DNA from: Polymyxa betae
Lineage: Eukaryota > Endomyxa > Phytomyxea > Plasmodiophorida > Plasmodiophoridae
Assembly: GCA_003693705.1 (NCBI GenBank)
Contig: RBZT01000809.1
Coordinates: forward strand, 78,378-142,377
DNA: 64,000 bases
Reading direction: 5' to 3'
Part shown: one piece after another, positions 54,158 through 64,000 of the stretch
Numbering within the stretch: the first letter of the stretch is position 1
How the letters are laid out: every line of letters begins with the position of its first letter
Position numbers and translations under genes: made by a program
The notes under the pieces: generated by a model
The model's database searches: none
What the model was told of the DNA's origin: nothing
What the model saw: the letters and a program-made list of their open reading frames with translations, nothing else

Positions 54158-55239
54158 ATGAGCTTCAATTCACCATCCGAGAACGTTCATGAGCAATCTC
54201 TTCCAATTGACCATGAGGACGACATCCATTGGGAAGATCTCAACGTACCAAGATATGTCGCTCTGAACGTCATGTTCATTATATGCTATGACACGTGTTT
54301 GCACCCATTCGATTTGGTCAAGACCAGACAGCAGTTTGATCGCTCGTGCGCTAAGCCTTTATCAACTCTACAAATCGCCAAGCAAGTTGTAAAAACTAGA
54401 GGCTTTCGAGGGCTATTTACCGGCCTGCGCCCATCCATGTCAACCAACATGCCTGGACATTTAGTAAGTATATACGGCATCCAGCTCAAGAGATTCGATA
54501 AACGACACCAGATATAGGTCTATTTCGGCAGCTATGAATTCGCCAAGCAATTGCAGATGGATTGGTTTCCAGATCGCGATCATACTCAGATCTGCATGAT
54601 GTCGGGCATGATTTCCGAGTTCACCGCGACCTGGTTCCATACGCCAGGCGACATCGTCTGTCGGAGACTCATGGTCTCTCCTTTAAACGCCAAGCTCCCT
54701 ACTGATATTGAAATGTTAAGAGAAGTGACAAGAAAGACAGGATATCTGGGACTCTGGCGTGGGGTTCGAACTAGTAGTAGGACACAGTCGGAATTTTAAA
54801 AGTCATTATGATAGTGATGATCTCATAGTCATGACTAACGCCCCATCATCAGCTGCTTGGTTTGGGACGTATGAATGGACTAAGACTCAGCTTCACAGAA
54901 GGAATGTCGACCCGACAGTAGAGCAGATGCTGTCGGGAGCGGCAGCCGGGACCGCCTCAGTGTTCGTTTCAAACCCAATGGACGTTGCACGAACTATAGT
55001 TCAAACATCAAACCTGGAGACGAGACCTTTAGGCCTGTTCGGAACATTGAAATCTCAGATCCAAAGCCACGGTAAAATTGTTGGTTGTGAAAATAATGTT
55101 AAATGGTGATCGTTGGCCAGGTTTTAAAGGCTTGTATAGAGGAATTGGTCCAAGACTAATGGTTGCTGTCCCTGGATCTGCCATCATGTTCACTTCATAC
55201 GAAATGTTAAAGTCCCTGTCGCTGAAAGATGAAAATTGA
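54158..55239 (+). CDS. Mitochondrial carrier, SLC25A44-like
   Basis: Exons 54158-54463, 54518-54773, 54829-55071 and 55121-55239; 307 residues. The three carrier repeats are visible: LHPFDLVKTRQQ...GFRGLFTGLRP; TPGDIVCRRLMV...GYLGLWRG; SNPMDVARTIVQ...GFKGLYRGIGPRL. Each starts with the P-x-D/E-x-x-x-x-R/K gate motif. The N-terminal phrase IHWEDLNVPRYVALNVMF matches SLC25A44 proteins, which in mammals import branched-chain amino acids. The frame is open upstream to 53954, but the ATG at 54158 begins the conserved part. Substrate assignment is by family only. The intron at 54774-54828 has a choice of donors. Confidence 0.9.
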
Positions 55240-55495
55240 ATAAACACCTAGATATACACAACTACAATAGTACACCAAGTCTCAGCCCGTTCTGTTAGAT
55301 TATGATATTATTCTGGAATGCCATCCAGAAAAGAACTCGTGCTGATTATCGGAGAAACCTCTTTCTCACGAGAGTTCAGAGTACAAAAGCTATTGCGGTC
55401 CGCATTATCCTTCTGTAAGATTCCTGGGCTGTTCCTAATAAGCTGATATTGATTGCCGTCCCTGAGCAGACTAACAGTTCAGCTGTTGATTGACA
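55240..55495. other. Short spacer before TOP1
   Basis: About 255 bp with no supported gene. Confidence 0.4.
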
Positions 55496-58217
55496 ATGTC
55501 ATCCAGCGAGGGCGACTCGACCGATGACATGCCCCTTCTGCAGCGCATCAATCGGGCGAACGGTCGAAAGCGCAAATCTAAGGAATCACCGGTTTGTGAT
55601 TTGGCATTTACTGTCAGTCTGCTGTTTAAGCAACGCAACTAGAAGAAGAATGGGAAATTACGGAAAAAGATTGTGTTGAATGGTGACGACTCGCCGGTCT
55701 CTGAATCGGATAATGATTATGATGATGACGATTTGCCTATTCTGGAGCGGACCGGAGAGAAAAGCAGAAAACAGGAAGCTCTGAGAGTCGGTTCGGCTCC
55801 ACTCAATCCTGTTAGCAACTATCAATCAACTGAAGTTGTTCCTCTGGTATCGGAGGAGACTGGTGGCAAATGGTGGACATTACCGCCATTGCCAGAAGGT
55901 CAAAAGTGGCAAACATTACGCCATAATGGTATTTCAATGTGATTTGGCTTTCCTTATTATCATTTTATTTGCTATTTGCCCCTACCGGTTTATGAAATGA
56001 TTTCTCTTTAATGTATTTGATATCAAATCAGGCGTTTTGAAATGATTTCTCTTTAATGTATTTGATATCAAATCAGGCGTTTTATTTCCACCACCATACA
56101 AGCCGCATGGTGTGAGAATGCTTTACGAAGGGAAACCTGTGGACCTGACGCCAGAGCAAGAAGAGATTATGACTTTTTATGCTGTCATGTTAGAAACTGA
56201 TTACTTGAAGAACCCCAAATTCCGGGAAAATTTCTTCAAAGACTGGAAAAAGGTTCTGATCATGAATGTTCTGCTTCGTATTTGCTCAATAGGTCTGATT
56301 TAGGTCCTGGGAAAAGACCACATCATTCAGAAATTGGAAAAATGCGATTTTACCCCAGTTTATGAGTGGCATCTAGAAGTGAAAGCCCAGAAAACGAATG
56401 CTCACATGACCAAAGAACAGAGGCAGCTACATAACAAAAAACCTGAAGTAATCGAAGCCAAACAGAAAGCTGCGGAAGAGAAGAAGAGAATCGAAGAGCT
56501 GCATGGGTATGCGCTTGTCGATGGTTGTCGTGAGAAAGTTGGCAACTTCCGAGTTGAACCTCCTGGTTTATTTCGAGGTCGGGGTGACCATCCGAAAACT
56601 GGAAAAGTCAAAGCACGCGTGAAGCCGGAAGATATTGTCATCAACATCGGAGAACGCGAATGCCTTCCGAAATGTCCTGTCGAAGGCAAGTTTTTAACTA
56701 GCTGTGATCGTCTTGTTGACAGCTTTGCGTAGGGCATAATTGGAAAGGCGTTGTACATAATGATAAAGTGACATGGCTGGCATATTGGACTGAAAATATC
56801 AATGGCAGTATAAAATACGTCTATCTGCACTCCAGTTCAAGATTCAAAGGCCAATCTGATATGGATAAGTTCGAGAAGGTGAGCTGCCCGTTTATCCCAC
56901 TTCAAATGACTCTAAATTTGAAATTCAGGCTCGAGAACTTCACAAACATATCAAGTCGATTCGCGAGAAATACATGTGGGGAATGGGTCAAACTGACGAT
57001 TTGGTGAGACAAAGAGCTACTGCAATGTGGATCATTGATGTGTTGGCACTTCGTGTTGGTAATGAAAAAGTTGGTGTGCTATTATGACCTGCTATATTCC
57101 GATCTAACATAATCCTACATTTAGTCCACAGAAGATGAAGCTGACACTGTCGGTTGCTGTTCTTTACGTGTGGAACATCTGCAGTTCCGCCAGCCGAATT
57201 TTGTTCAATTCGATTTTCTCGGAAAGGACTCGATGCGTTATCTCAATGAAGTGCCTGTCATCGAGCCAGTGTTCAAAAATCTTCGCAAATTCTGTGCTAA
57301 TAAGCAGCCTACCGACCAAGTTTTTGATCGGCTTTCGGTATTTTTTGAATTTTGATGTTTTCAGCCTAGGTTGTTCACAATTGTGCTATAGACGGCCGAG
57401 CTTAACAAGTATCTAAATGAGTGCATGCCCGGCTTATCGGCGAAAGTGTTTCGTACATATAATGCTTCGATAACCTTAGAGAAGGTGGACGATCATCCGA
57501 AATATTGTTGTTCCACTGATCACGCTTTTATAGGAGCTGGTCAAGCCGACCATCGATCCAACTGATGAACCCATTCAAGTCCCGAAACAAACTGACACCG
57601 TTCCGGTCAAAGTTTTCTATTACAATCGTGCCAATCGTGAAGTTGCTATTCTGTGTAATCACCAGCGTACGGTTTCAAAACAGTTTGACTCCCAGATGGG
57701 TAGGATGGATGCCAAGGTAGTACCTTAATCATCTGTGTCACTGTGTTCATGGGTTCTATAGATCGCCGATAGCGAAGCTAAACGAGATCTACTGCAAAGT
57801 TACCTGGAAGCTTGCATGAATAATAAAGCAAGTTCGTTCGCAAACCCTCCAATGAAATCTCAAGATCCAGAGAAAGTCCAAGCAAGTTTAAGGACAGCAG
57901 AGACCAGGTATAATGCTCTAACTCACTGTCGGTTTTCAAATCTGATTCTCCAGGCTGGCAAAATTGAAACTTGATCGTAAGCTCAAAGACGATAACAAAT
58001 CAGTTGCGCTTGGTACATCGAAAATCAATTATATGGATCCAAGGATAACTGTTGCGTGGTGCAAGCGTCTTCATGTATGAATATTGTTATGGCACGCCTG
58101 ACGTTGACTCTGTTGCAGGTCCCAATCGAGAAGATCTTCAACAAAAGCTTACTTGAGAAGTTCCCCTGGGCTATGGAAGTCCCATCCACCTGGGAGTTCA
58201 CCAATGTACAAAACTAG
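55496..58217 (+). CDS. TOP1: DNA topoisomerase I (eukaryotic type IB)
   Basis: Twelve exons: 55496-55591, 55643-55928, 56077-56252, 56304-56685, 56733-56878, 56929-57069, 57125-57337, 57392-57484, 57534-57716, 57762-57907, 57954-58074 and 58119-58217; ~693 aa. After a short charged N terminus ([21 protein letters not shown]) come the core landmarks [87 protein letters not shown] (catalytic Arg) and a C-terminal [17 protein letters not shown] (nucleophilic Tyr). It relaxes supercoils by transient 3'-phosphotyrosyl nicking. The intron at 56686-56732 uses a GC donor (GCAAGT). Intron 55929-56076 contains a tandem duplication including its acceptor. Confidence 0.97.
55994..56083 (+). repeat. 45-bp tandem duplication spanning the TOP1 intron 2 acceptor
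   Basis: Two exact 45-bp copies (55994-56038 and 56039-56083), each containing ATATCAAATCAG followed by GCGTTTT, i.e. the branch/acceptor region and the first exon bases. Only the second copy's AG at 56075-56076 continues the TOP1 frame ([10 protein letters not shown]). Use of the first AG leads to a TGA within a few codons. Confidence 0.9.
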
Positions 58218-58468
58218 TTTATTGTAATTAAACAGTTCAATCTATTCATGGTCGATATACCACATATCATGAGCTGCAATTGCAAGTTGCCAATCACAGT
58301 CACAGAGAGAGGTTTGCTACATGGTGTAACATTAACGGCGGGCGCAGCCTTCCATATGTCTCATACCGCCGTAACGGACCCCCTCGGATCGGATTGAGTT
58401 ACGAGACTGCAGATTGCAGTTCGTCTTGCTGTCGTCTCTGTATATATTCTCACCCTGTCCCATCAATC
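58218..58468. other. Spacer between TOP1 and GDH
   Basis: About 250 bp, no supported gene; contains the GDH promoter region. Confidence 0.35.
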
Positions 58469-60604
58469 ATGTTCGCTCTAAGGACAGCGTCGTTGTTTTC
58501 CAAGTCAGACTGGTCGGGTTCTGTGAAATTCGCGTTTAGTGGAGATATAGGTTTAAGCGTGGTGGCGAACGATTGATTGTAACGGGAACAGGTTCGAGAA
58601 CTGTATGGAAAGTTGTTGATGTATACTGATCGTATGTTGATTAGAGGCCAATAGCGAAGGGAAAAAATTGTAAAAATCTTCGGTGTTTGCTGTCGGTTTG
58701 TCCTCAGTGCATTTTTACTCAGCCTTGATGGGGTTCACTCCTATTTCGACAAAGCTGCTAAATTCACCGGAATTGACGAAGGCCGTCTGGCTGTGATCAG
58801 AGCTTGTGACACCGTTCTACAGTTTTCGCTTCCCATCAAGGTTGGAGTTTTCTTCACACACGAGACTGCCATTTTCAAATTTGAGACAGCGTGATGGAAA
58901 AGTCGAAGTGGTGACAGCTTTTCGAGCGCAACATTCTCGGCATCGTCTTCCATGCAAAGGAGGAATTCGATTCAGCCCTCATGTTGATATGTACGATGTG
59001 ATTATCTTTATTAAGTGTTTCATTAAGTCTTGTTTAGTCATGAGACGATGGCGCTGGCGATGCTCATGACCTTTAAGTGTATGGCCACTGTCTATCAATG
59101 CTGAATGGGTTTCGTATTGATGAACGATTCAGGCGCCGTCGTAGATGTGCCTTTCGGAGGAGCGAAGGGCGGTGTCATGATCGACCCAAAAACCCATTCA
59201 ACGTACTGCTCATCGTTTCGTTCAATGTTTTCGGTGTAATGTTCGCACAGGCACGAACTGGAGAAGATCACGCGAGCGTTCACATTGGCTCTATGCAAGA
59301 CGAACTCGATCGGCCCGGCCGTCGATGTTCCCGCCCCGGATGTCGGTACTGGCCCCCGGGAGATGTCCTGGATCAAGGATACGTATCAAGCGTTCAATGT
59401 GCTGAACGTGAACTCGGCTGCATGCGTTACGGGAAAGCCATTAGAACAAGGAGGTATTCGTGGCCGTGTTGAAGCTACCGGTAATGAAAACCGTCGTTCG
59501 AATCAATGGCGAAATTCTGATCACGATTTCAGGTCTTGGAGTGTTTTATGGTCTAAGAAACCTGTAAATAATTGTTTCGAGTTTTACCAACAAGTGATGA
59601 TTGGTTTTCAGATTGCATCGAGAGGCGGAAATGGCCGCATTGGGCTTGAAGACGGGTGTTATGGAGAAGACGGTCGTTATTCAAGGATTCGGGAACGTCG
59701 GGCGTCATACGGCCAAGTTCTTCTACGATGCCGGCGCGAAGGTTGTCGGTCTGATCGAACGCGATGGCTACATCTACAATGAGAACGGAATCAATATTGA
59801 ACAGCTGTTCGCTCATGAGAAGAAAACCGGATCCATTCTCGGGTTTGATGGCGCCACCACTGAACGAGGCGGCGACTCCTCCAAAGTCTCTATGAAAGCG
59901 CTTCCTTAAATCCATCGATGCTGATTTTCGCAATTCAGGGTCTCTGCTTGCCATGCGATATCCTGATTCCCGCCGCCCTCGAACGCCAGATCACCTCCCG
60001 AAACGCCCACGATATTCAGGCGAAAATCATCGGGGAAGCCGCCAATGGACCAACCTCACCGGGAGGCGAGAAAATCCTCGAAGAAAGGGGCATCATCGTT
60101 GTCCCCGATATGTACTTAAATTCCGGTGGTGTTGTCGTCTCGTATTTCGAAGTAATTGGGCGACGATCTCGTCGTTGCTGAAATACAGCTCGCTGATCAC
60201 GTCATTGCAGTGGCTCAAGAACCTCAGCCATGTTCGATTCGGTCGTTTGAGTCGTCGATTCGACGAACATCGAGGGACGGCGGTCGCCGACGCCTTCGAT
60301 GAGATCTGCAACGAGACGCCGCTTTCCGACCAGCTTCGCAAAAGGTTGGGTTGATGTCAGCGCCAAAAGTCGATCGAATTTTTGAACGTTCGGGTAGGAT
60401 CGTGGCCGGCGCGACGGAAGCGGATTTTGCCCGATCCGGTCTCGAGGATACCATGTCGGATGCGTTCAAAGAAATCGTCACGACCGCTAACAAATACGTC
60501 AGTTTGCGTTCGTTGTTGAAAGAGCGTTTCTGACGATGTTGCAGAAAATCAATTACAGAACTGCAGCCATGGTCAATGCCATTAAGAAGATAGCTGGTCA
60601 GTGA
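58469..60604 (+). CDS. Glutamate dehydrogenase, probably mitochondrial
   Basis: About ten exons, most placed by motif: from 58733, [20 protein letters not shown] and [38 protein letters not shown] (glycine-rich substrate loop with the catalytic Lys region); [20 protein letters not shown] then [101 protein letters not shown] (Rossmann GxGxxG); [56 protein letters not shown]; and the last exon [18 protein letters not shown] interconverts glutamate and 2-oxoglutarate with NAD(P). The ATG at 58469 begins a likely presequence ([17 protein letters not shown]); its splice to the second exon is the least certain part. NAD versus NADP preference cannot be read here. Confidence 0.9.
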
Positions 60605-61591
60605 TTGTTGGCATTTGTTTCGGATGTTCCGCTAAATCATGCGTTTGCAGTTGTGCAAGATCAATCAAACCATCTCTTCTTTTAAGCTGATACTGCCAGG
60701 TACCTGTTTATTTAGGGAAACGAGCTGCCATATTGCTACTGTTTAACAAACGACAATAAAATGTTCCATTTCGATTCGAACCGATCAACTTGTCAAGCAA
60801 CATCAATTGTTATTCGTAATTTTTTGATGATGGAGAAAACCGAGTTTTAATCTGCATAGTCATGCGAATGAAATTGGCTTCCTGCTTTTCATCCATTTTG
60901 AAGTCGTCGTGGACTGCAGAACAGCTTCAACATGCGACGTTCAGTCGATCGTTGGAAACTGCAATGACGTTTTGTTCGATTTCAGGAACTTTCATTTCCA
61001 ATCGAGCAACTTGGTACGAACAAGATTGAAGCACATCTGGTAGCGCTGACGAGATCAGCACAGCCGCCATTCAACATGGCAGAATCAACAGATCAGGCGT
61101 CGTTTCGATCAGGTTAACAACGAGCTCTGCACGATCACGACCTCGGTATTCTTTCACTGCAATCGACATAATGCTTCTTTCGAAGCGTGGCCGTCGTACG
61201 CCGCATCCATGAATCAAAGACGACCCGTTCCAATCACAAGGAATCACATTCTAAGGATTTCTGAGATTCTCGAGCAGAATCATTTCATGTTTCTCTGTCT
61301 AAATCATTATCTATTGTACGTGAAATCCCTTTGGGCTTTATCTGCTTAAATAGTTCTATAGAATTGTTGATCTGTTGTTCTCGACATTGCGGATAACGAA
61401 TTTCATTCCCAGAATATTGAACACCCCGAGCACGGAGACTGTTTCCTCAACAAAGCGGTTCGTGTTTCTGCCAAACTATTCGAATCTGGTTCGTCTCTGT
61501 AGACTTTCTATTAAGCATATACAGCTCTCAGGTCTGGCCTATTGATCTGCCCGGTCCAGTTCCAAACGTTGTCTCAGCATTGTAGTTCGAT
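60605..61591. other. ~1-kb spacer, nothing recognised
   Basis: AT-rich 3' flank of GDH. No ORF, repeat or RNA gene could be supported. Confidence 0.4.
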
Positions 61592-62453
61592 TTATGCGAC
61601 CCCAAACAACCGCAACATGATCGCGCCCTCATTCATTCTATTCGAATGTCGACAGAATGTCACAGCTTGATCCCAGCAGACATCTGTCGCTCCCTCATCA
61701 CAACCCTGGCCTTCAGATTGACCGGAGTTCCGGATCCCCTGAGCAAGTTGTTGTGAAGAGCAAATTAAAGCTCCGGAATACGTAGAGAACAACAAACAAA
61801 GATAAATGATTTTATAAGAAGAATTAAGTACGACGGTGCCGTTAACAACTCGTCGAATCGCCGAAACACGCGCCTTCTTGGTGATCAGTGCGGGAATCCG
61901 AGCCTTCGGTAGAAGCAGGGCAAACTTGCGAGCCCGTATAGCGGCTCGATACTCTGCAGGTTCTTTATCGTCCTCCAAGTCCGTGACGTCGTTCTCCAAA
62001 TCTTCGCCGGCGAGAGGGTGGAGTCCCTTGAACATTTGCCATAGAATGGCCCATTCCGGACTCCAGGTATTGAAACCCTTGTTGCTGAGGCCTTGATCCA
62101 TCAGCTTGATGAGCTTCTCGATGTCCTGCTCAGTTCCGAAGGTGTAGCCACCGGCCAGGCACCAACGGTCATACCAGGGGACACTAGATCCCCATACGGT
62201 AAGGACCGCGTGCAGGGCGGTCGGTGGCATGACCACGACATCACCAGGGCGTTGGATGAGAACAGTAGTGGAGGGCTCCAGCGCCTTGGCGACGAATCGG
62301 TCCGCCGAATCGATGCCCTGCGCCATCCTTTGGCCACCTTCCACCGACGTACACCCATGTTCGGCTCGTGCCAGAACAACCAGATCTTGTAACAGGGCTT
62401 GTTTTCCGGGTCAGGGGTCCACAAGCCACACGAAACTCGACTGGTGTCTGCAT
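61592..62453 (-). pseudogene. JmjC/cupin-like ORF with a frameshift
   Basis: The upstream piece reads LWTPDPENKPCYKIWLFWHE PNM (to about 62350). After a +1/-1 shift with no room for a normal intron, the frame continues GGQRMAQGIDSADRF and STTVLIQRPGDVVVMPPTAL then HAVLTVWGSSVPWYDRWCLA. PGDVVVMPP..HAV is the second-half signature of JmjC/cupin oxygenases (PGD.V..P...H.V). The rest is charged with no known domain. The 5' part of the cupin (the HxD iron ligands) is missing. It looks like a truncated, frameshifted copy, perhaps of a repeated family or an element-borne ORF. Confidence 0.45.
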
Positions 62454-63552
62454 GTGCTGCTGTTATGCATACTCCATCCTATAGTAAATATTTAAAATAT
62501 AATCCGGTGGAAAAATAAACATGAAATATATTACCTGGACAAAAAATTCCGAATCCTAACAACCAACACTAAAATGTTTATGCGAACAGGCAATTCGGAT
62601 AGTTATCCAAATTGTGGCATCGCACAAACGTTCCCACACGAGCCACGTCGCTGAACGAAGAAGGAAACAAAACATATAAATGGTCGTCACAGAAGATATT
62701 ATTATGTGACGTATTCAAGGTCAGGACGAGGTTACGAGGTCATGACATTACCTCCCCGTCCTGGCGTCGGGGTCCGGGTTTGTCGGAGTAGTTCTGATGA
62801 AAATTAGAGATTGCGGTAAGGAGTTTTGGGGTGGCGCTGGCGATCAATTGGAAGGCTCCCACGTTCTTTCTTCCAATTAATAGCCCTTCCACTGAATAAG
62901 ATATTGGAGCTTGCCTCGAATTCGCCGGGAGCCGACTATGAGTTCAAGTTTGTAGAGGGGTTGATTATCCTCATCAGGCATGAGAGGTGGAGGATTACGT
63001 TGTGTTCGTCCGGGAATACTGTTACGACGTTATGGTGCTAAAAGAGAAAAACCATTTTACTATACATTACCTTTCTCTTTTAAACCAAGTTCTGTCCCCG
63101 AGCCGCTACGCGGCGACGGGGTTGTAAAACTACGATCCATCCCAGACCACAATATGTATGCTTGATTCACATTGGAACAGCATATTACCAGCTTTATCTG
63201 TATTGACACACTGAACTACTCCATCATCAAGGGTTTGCTTCTCAACAGCTTCAATGTAATGTTTTTCCATGTCGGATGTCGAACTACAAAGAAGGCTTTT
63301 GCTAAAGAATTATATGATAATGTTGAGCAATATGAGTTGGATTTGGTACGTGAGCGAGAGTAGCTTGTCATGTCCTGACTGACAGTGACATAACATAACA
63401 TAATTTAACCATAACATAATTTAGTCCGCCACGCACCTCCGGTGCAATGTCTTCCTGTTGTTTTCCCTTCTCTTATTCAATACACGATTAGTCTTGTATC
63501 GTCGTATTCCTCCTCTCCCTTGTCTTGACATCTTTTTTACGACGAATACGCT
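62454..63552. other. 1.1-kb region upstream of a gag-like ORF; possible LTR/leader
   Basis: No gene. The sequence includes a short direct repeat (CATAACATAATTTA twice near 63395-63425) and the pyrimidine-rich leader TTTTCCCTTCTCTTATTC immediately before the ORF at 63553. This could be the LTR and untranslated leader of a retrotransposon whose body lies beyond the window. No matching second LTR is visible here. Confidence 0.3.
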
Positions 63553-64000
63553 ATGTCTGATGTTAACAGCGCTCCTGCTCAGGACGCTCATCACGTCGCC
63601 TCCTCAGGCGAGTCAAGCTCCCCGCCCGTGGGACCTCTCATTCAAGCCTTGACTGCAAGCGCGCGTACCGAAGCCGCCATCAATCGCAATCAAGCAGCTC
63701 TGGACGTCGCCGTCCAAGAGTTCGAAGACGCCATTGCTGAACACGGTGTAGCTTCCCGCGAAGCTCGAAATGCCCAATCAACCGTGTCCCGCCTAACCGA
63801 AGTAGTCAACGCTCTGACGCAAGCTTTAGCCGCTCTACGTTCCGTGGCGATGCCATCAGCACCGGTTCAGGCGTTGCCGACCTCGGCGTTTCAGCCATCT
63901 GCAACCCGATTCTCTCTTCCATCTGATTCGTTCGCAGCTCTAGTCGCCCAAATAAAGAACGTTGTCTTCCAACTCGGCTATCTATGTATTTGTAATATGT
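63553..64000 (+). CDS. Gag-like ORF, truncated at window edge
   Basis: From ATG at 63553 the frame is open for 149 codons and leaves the window. The start (MSDVNSAPAQDAHHVASSGE) is followed by an alanine-rich coiled-coil region (QALTASARTEAAINRNQAAL, EFEDAIAEHGVASREARNAQ, VNALTQALAALRSVAMPSAP). This composition is typical of the N terminus of retrotransposon gag proteins and is GC-richer than the surroundings. No zinc knuckle is reached before the edge. An alternative is a host coiled-coil protein. Confidence 0.5.
   Translation, partial: MSDVNSAPAQDAHHVASSGESSSPPVGPLIQALTASARTEAAINRNQAALDVAVQEFEDAIAEHGVASREARNAQSTVSRLTEVVNALTQALAALRSVAMPSAPVQALPTSAFQPSATRFSLPSDSFAALVAQIKNVVFQLGYLCICNM

Noticed and set aside
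1-64000. CRISPR arrays, operons, Shine-Dalgarno sites, bacterial IS elements
   Set aside because: The window is eukaryotic; no regularly spaced short repeats or prokaryotic gene order were found.

Overview
The window is nuclear DNA from a compact, intron-rich unicellular eukaryote. Nearly every recognisable gene is eukaryotic (VPS13, topoisomerase IB, TAF12, cyclin C, MOB4, ubiquilin, USP deubiquitinases, an i-AAA protease). Most are cut by short GT-AG introns, typically 45-55 nt, which I placed by requiring reading frame and family motifs to continue across each junction. The gene density, the ~48-nt introns and a Ty3/gypsy relic whose integrase tail and chromodomain resemble oomycete-type elements fit a stramenopile or rhizarian protist, for example a plasmodiophorid. 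That placement is inference.

Layout. 1-13 kb: 3' end of a DEAD-box helicase, an ankyrin-type protein, a V-ATPase accessory (ATP6AP2-like) membrane protein, an IFRD-family protein, several unrecognised minus-strand genes, MOB4/phocein and a serine carboxypeptidase. 12.3-14.6 kb: an unusual intronless PHD/AT-hook gene. 14.6-20.6 kb: a retroelement graveyard. It holds an internally deleted LTR element with target-site duplication, 2.4 copies of a ~333-bp tandem repeat, a gag zinc-knuckle relic, a decayed ORF with two in-frame stops, and a broken LINE. 20.8-25.5 kb: an MFS transporter, a coiled-coil gene and ubiquilin. 25.8-36.7 kb: one giant 11-exon VPS13 gene carrying a DysF domain. 37-43 kb: poorly recognisable small genes and two membrane-anchored USP paralogues in convergent orientation. 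43-51 kb: RCL1, TAF12, a CW/ARID chromatin protein, an unknown gene and cyclin C. 51-61 kb: mitochondrial i-AAA protease (YME1 type), an SLC25A44-like carrier, topoisomerase I and mitochondrial glutamate dehydrogenase. 61-64 kb: a frameshifted JmjC/cupin-like relic and the start of a gag-like ORF running off the edge.

The genes form no operon. Loose functional neighbourhoods can be seen: transcription and chromatin (TAF12, CW/ARID, cyclin C), mitochondria (YME1, SLC25A44-like, GDH) and ubiquitin (ubiquilin, two USPs). The most distinctive observations are the DysF module inside VPS13 split by a 29-nt microexon, the twin transmembrane USPs sharing an intron position, the LTR element that keeps an open integrase-tail/chromodomain frame, and a 45-bp duplication that copied a splice acceptor in TOP1.
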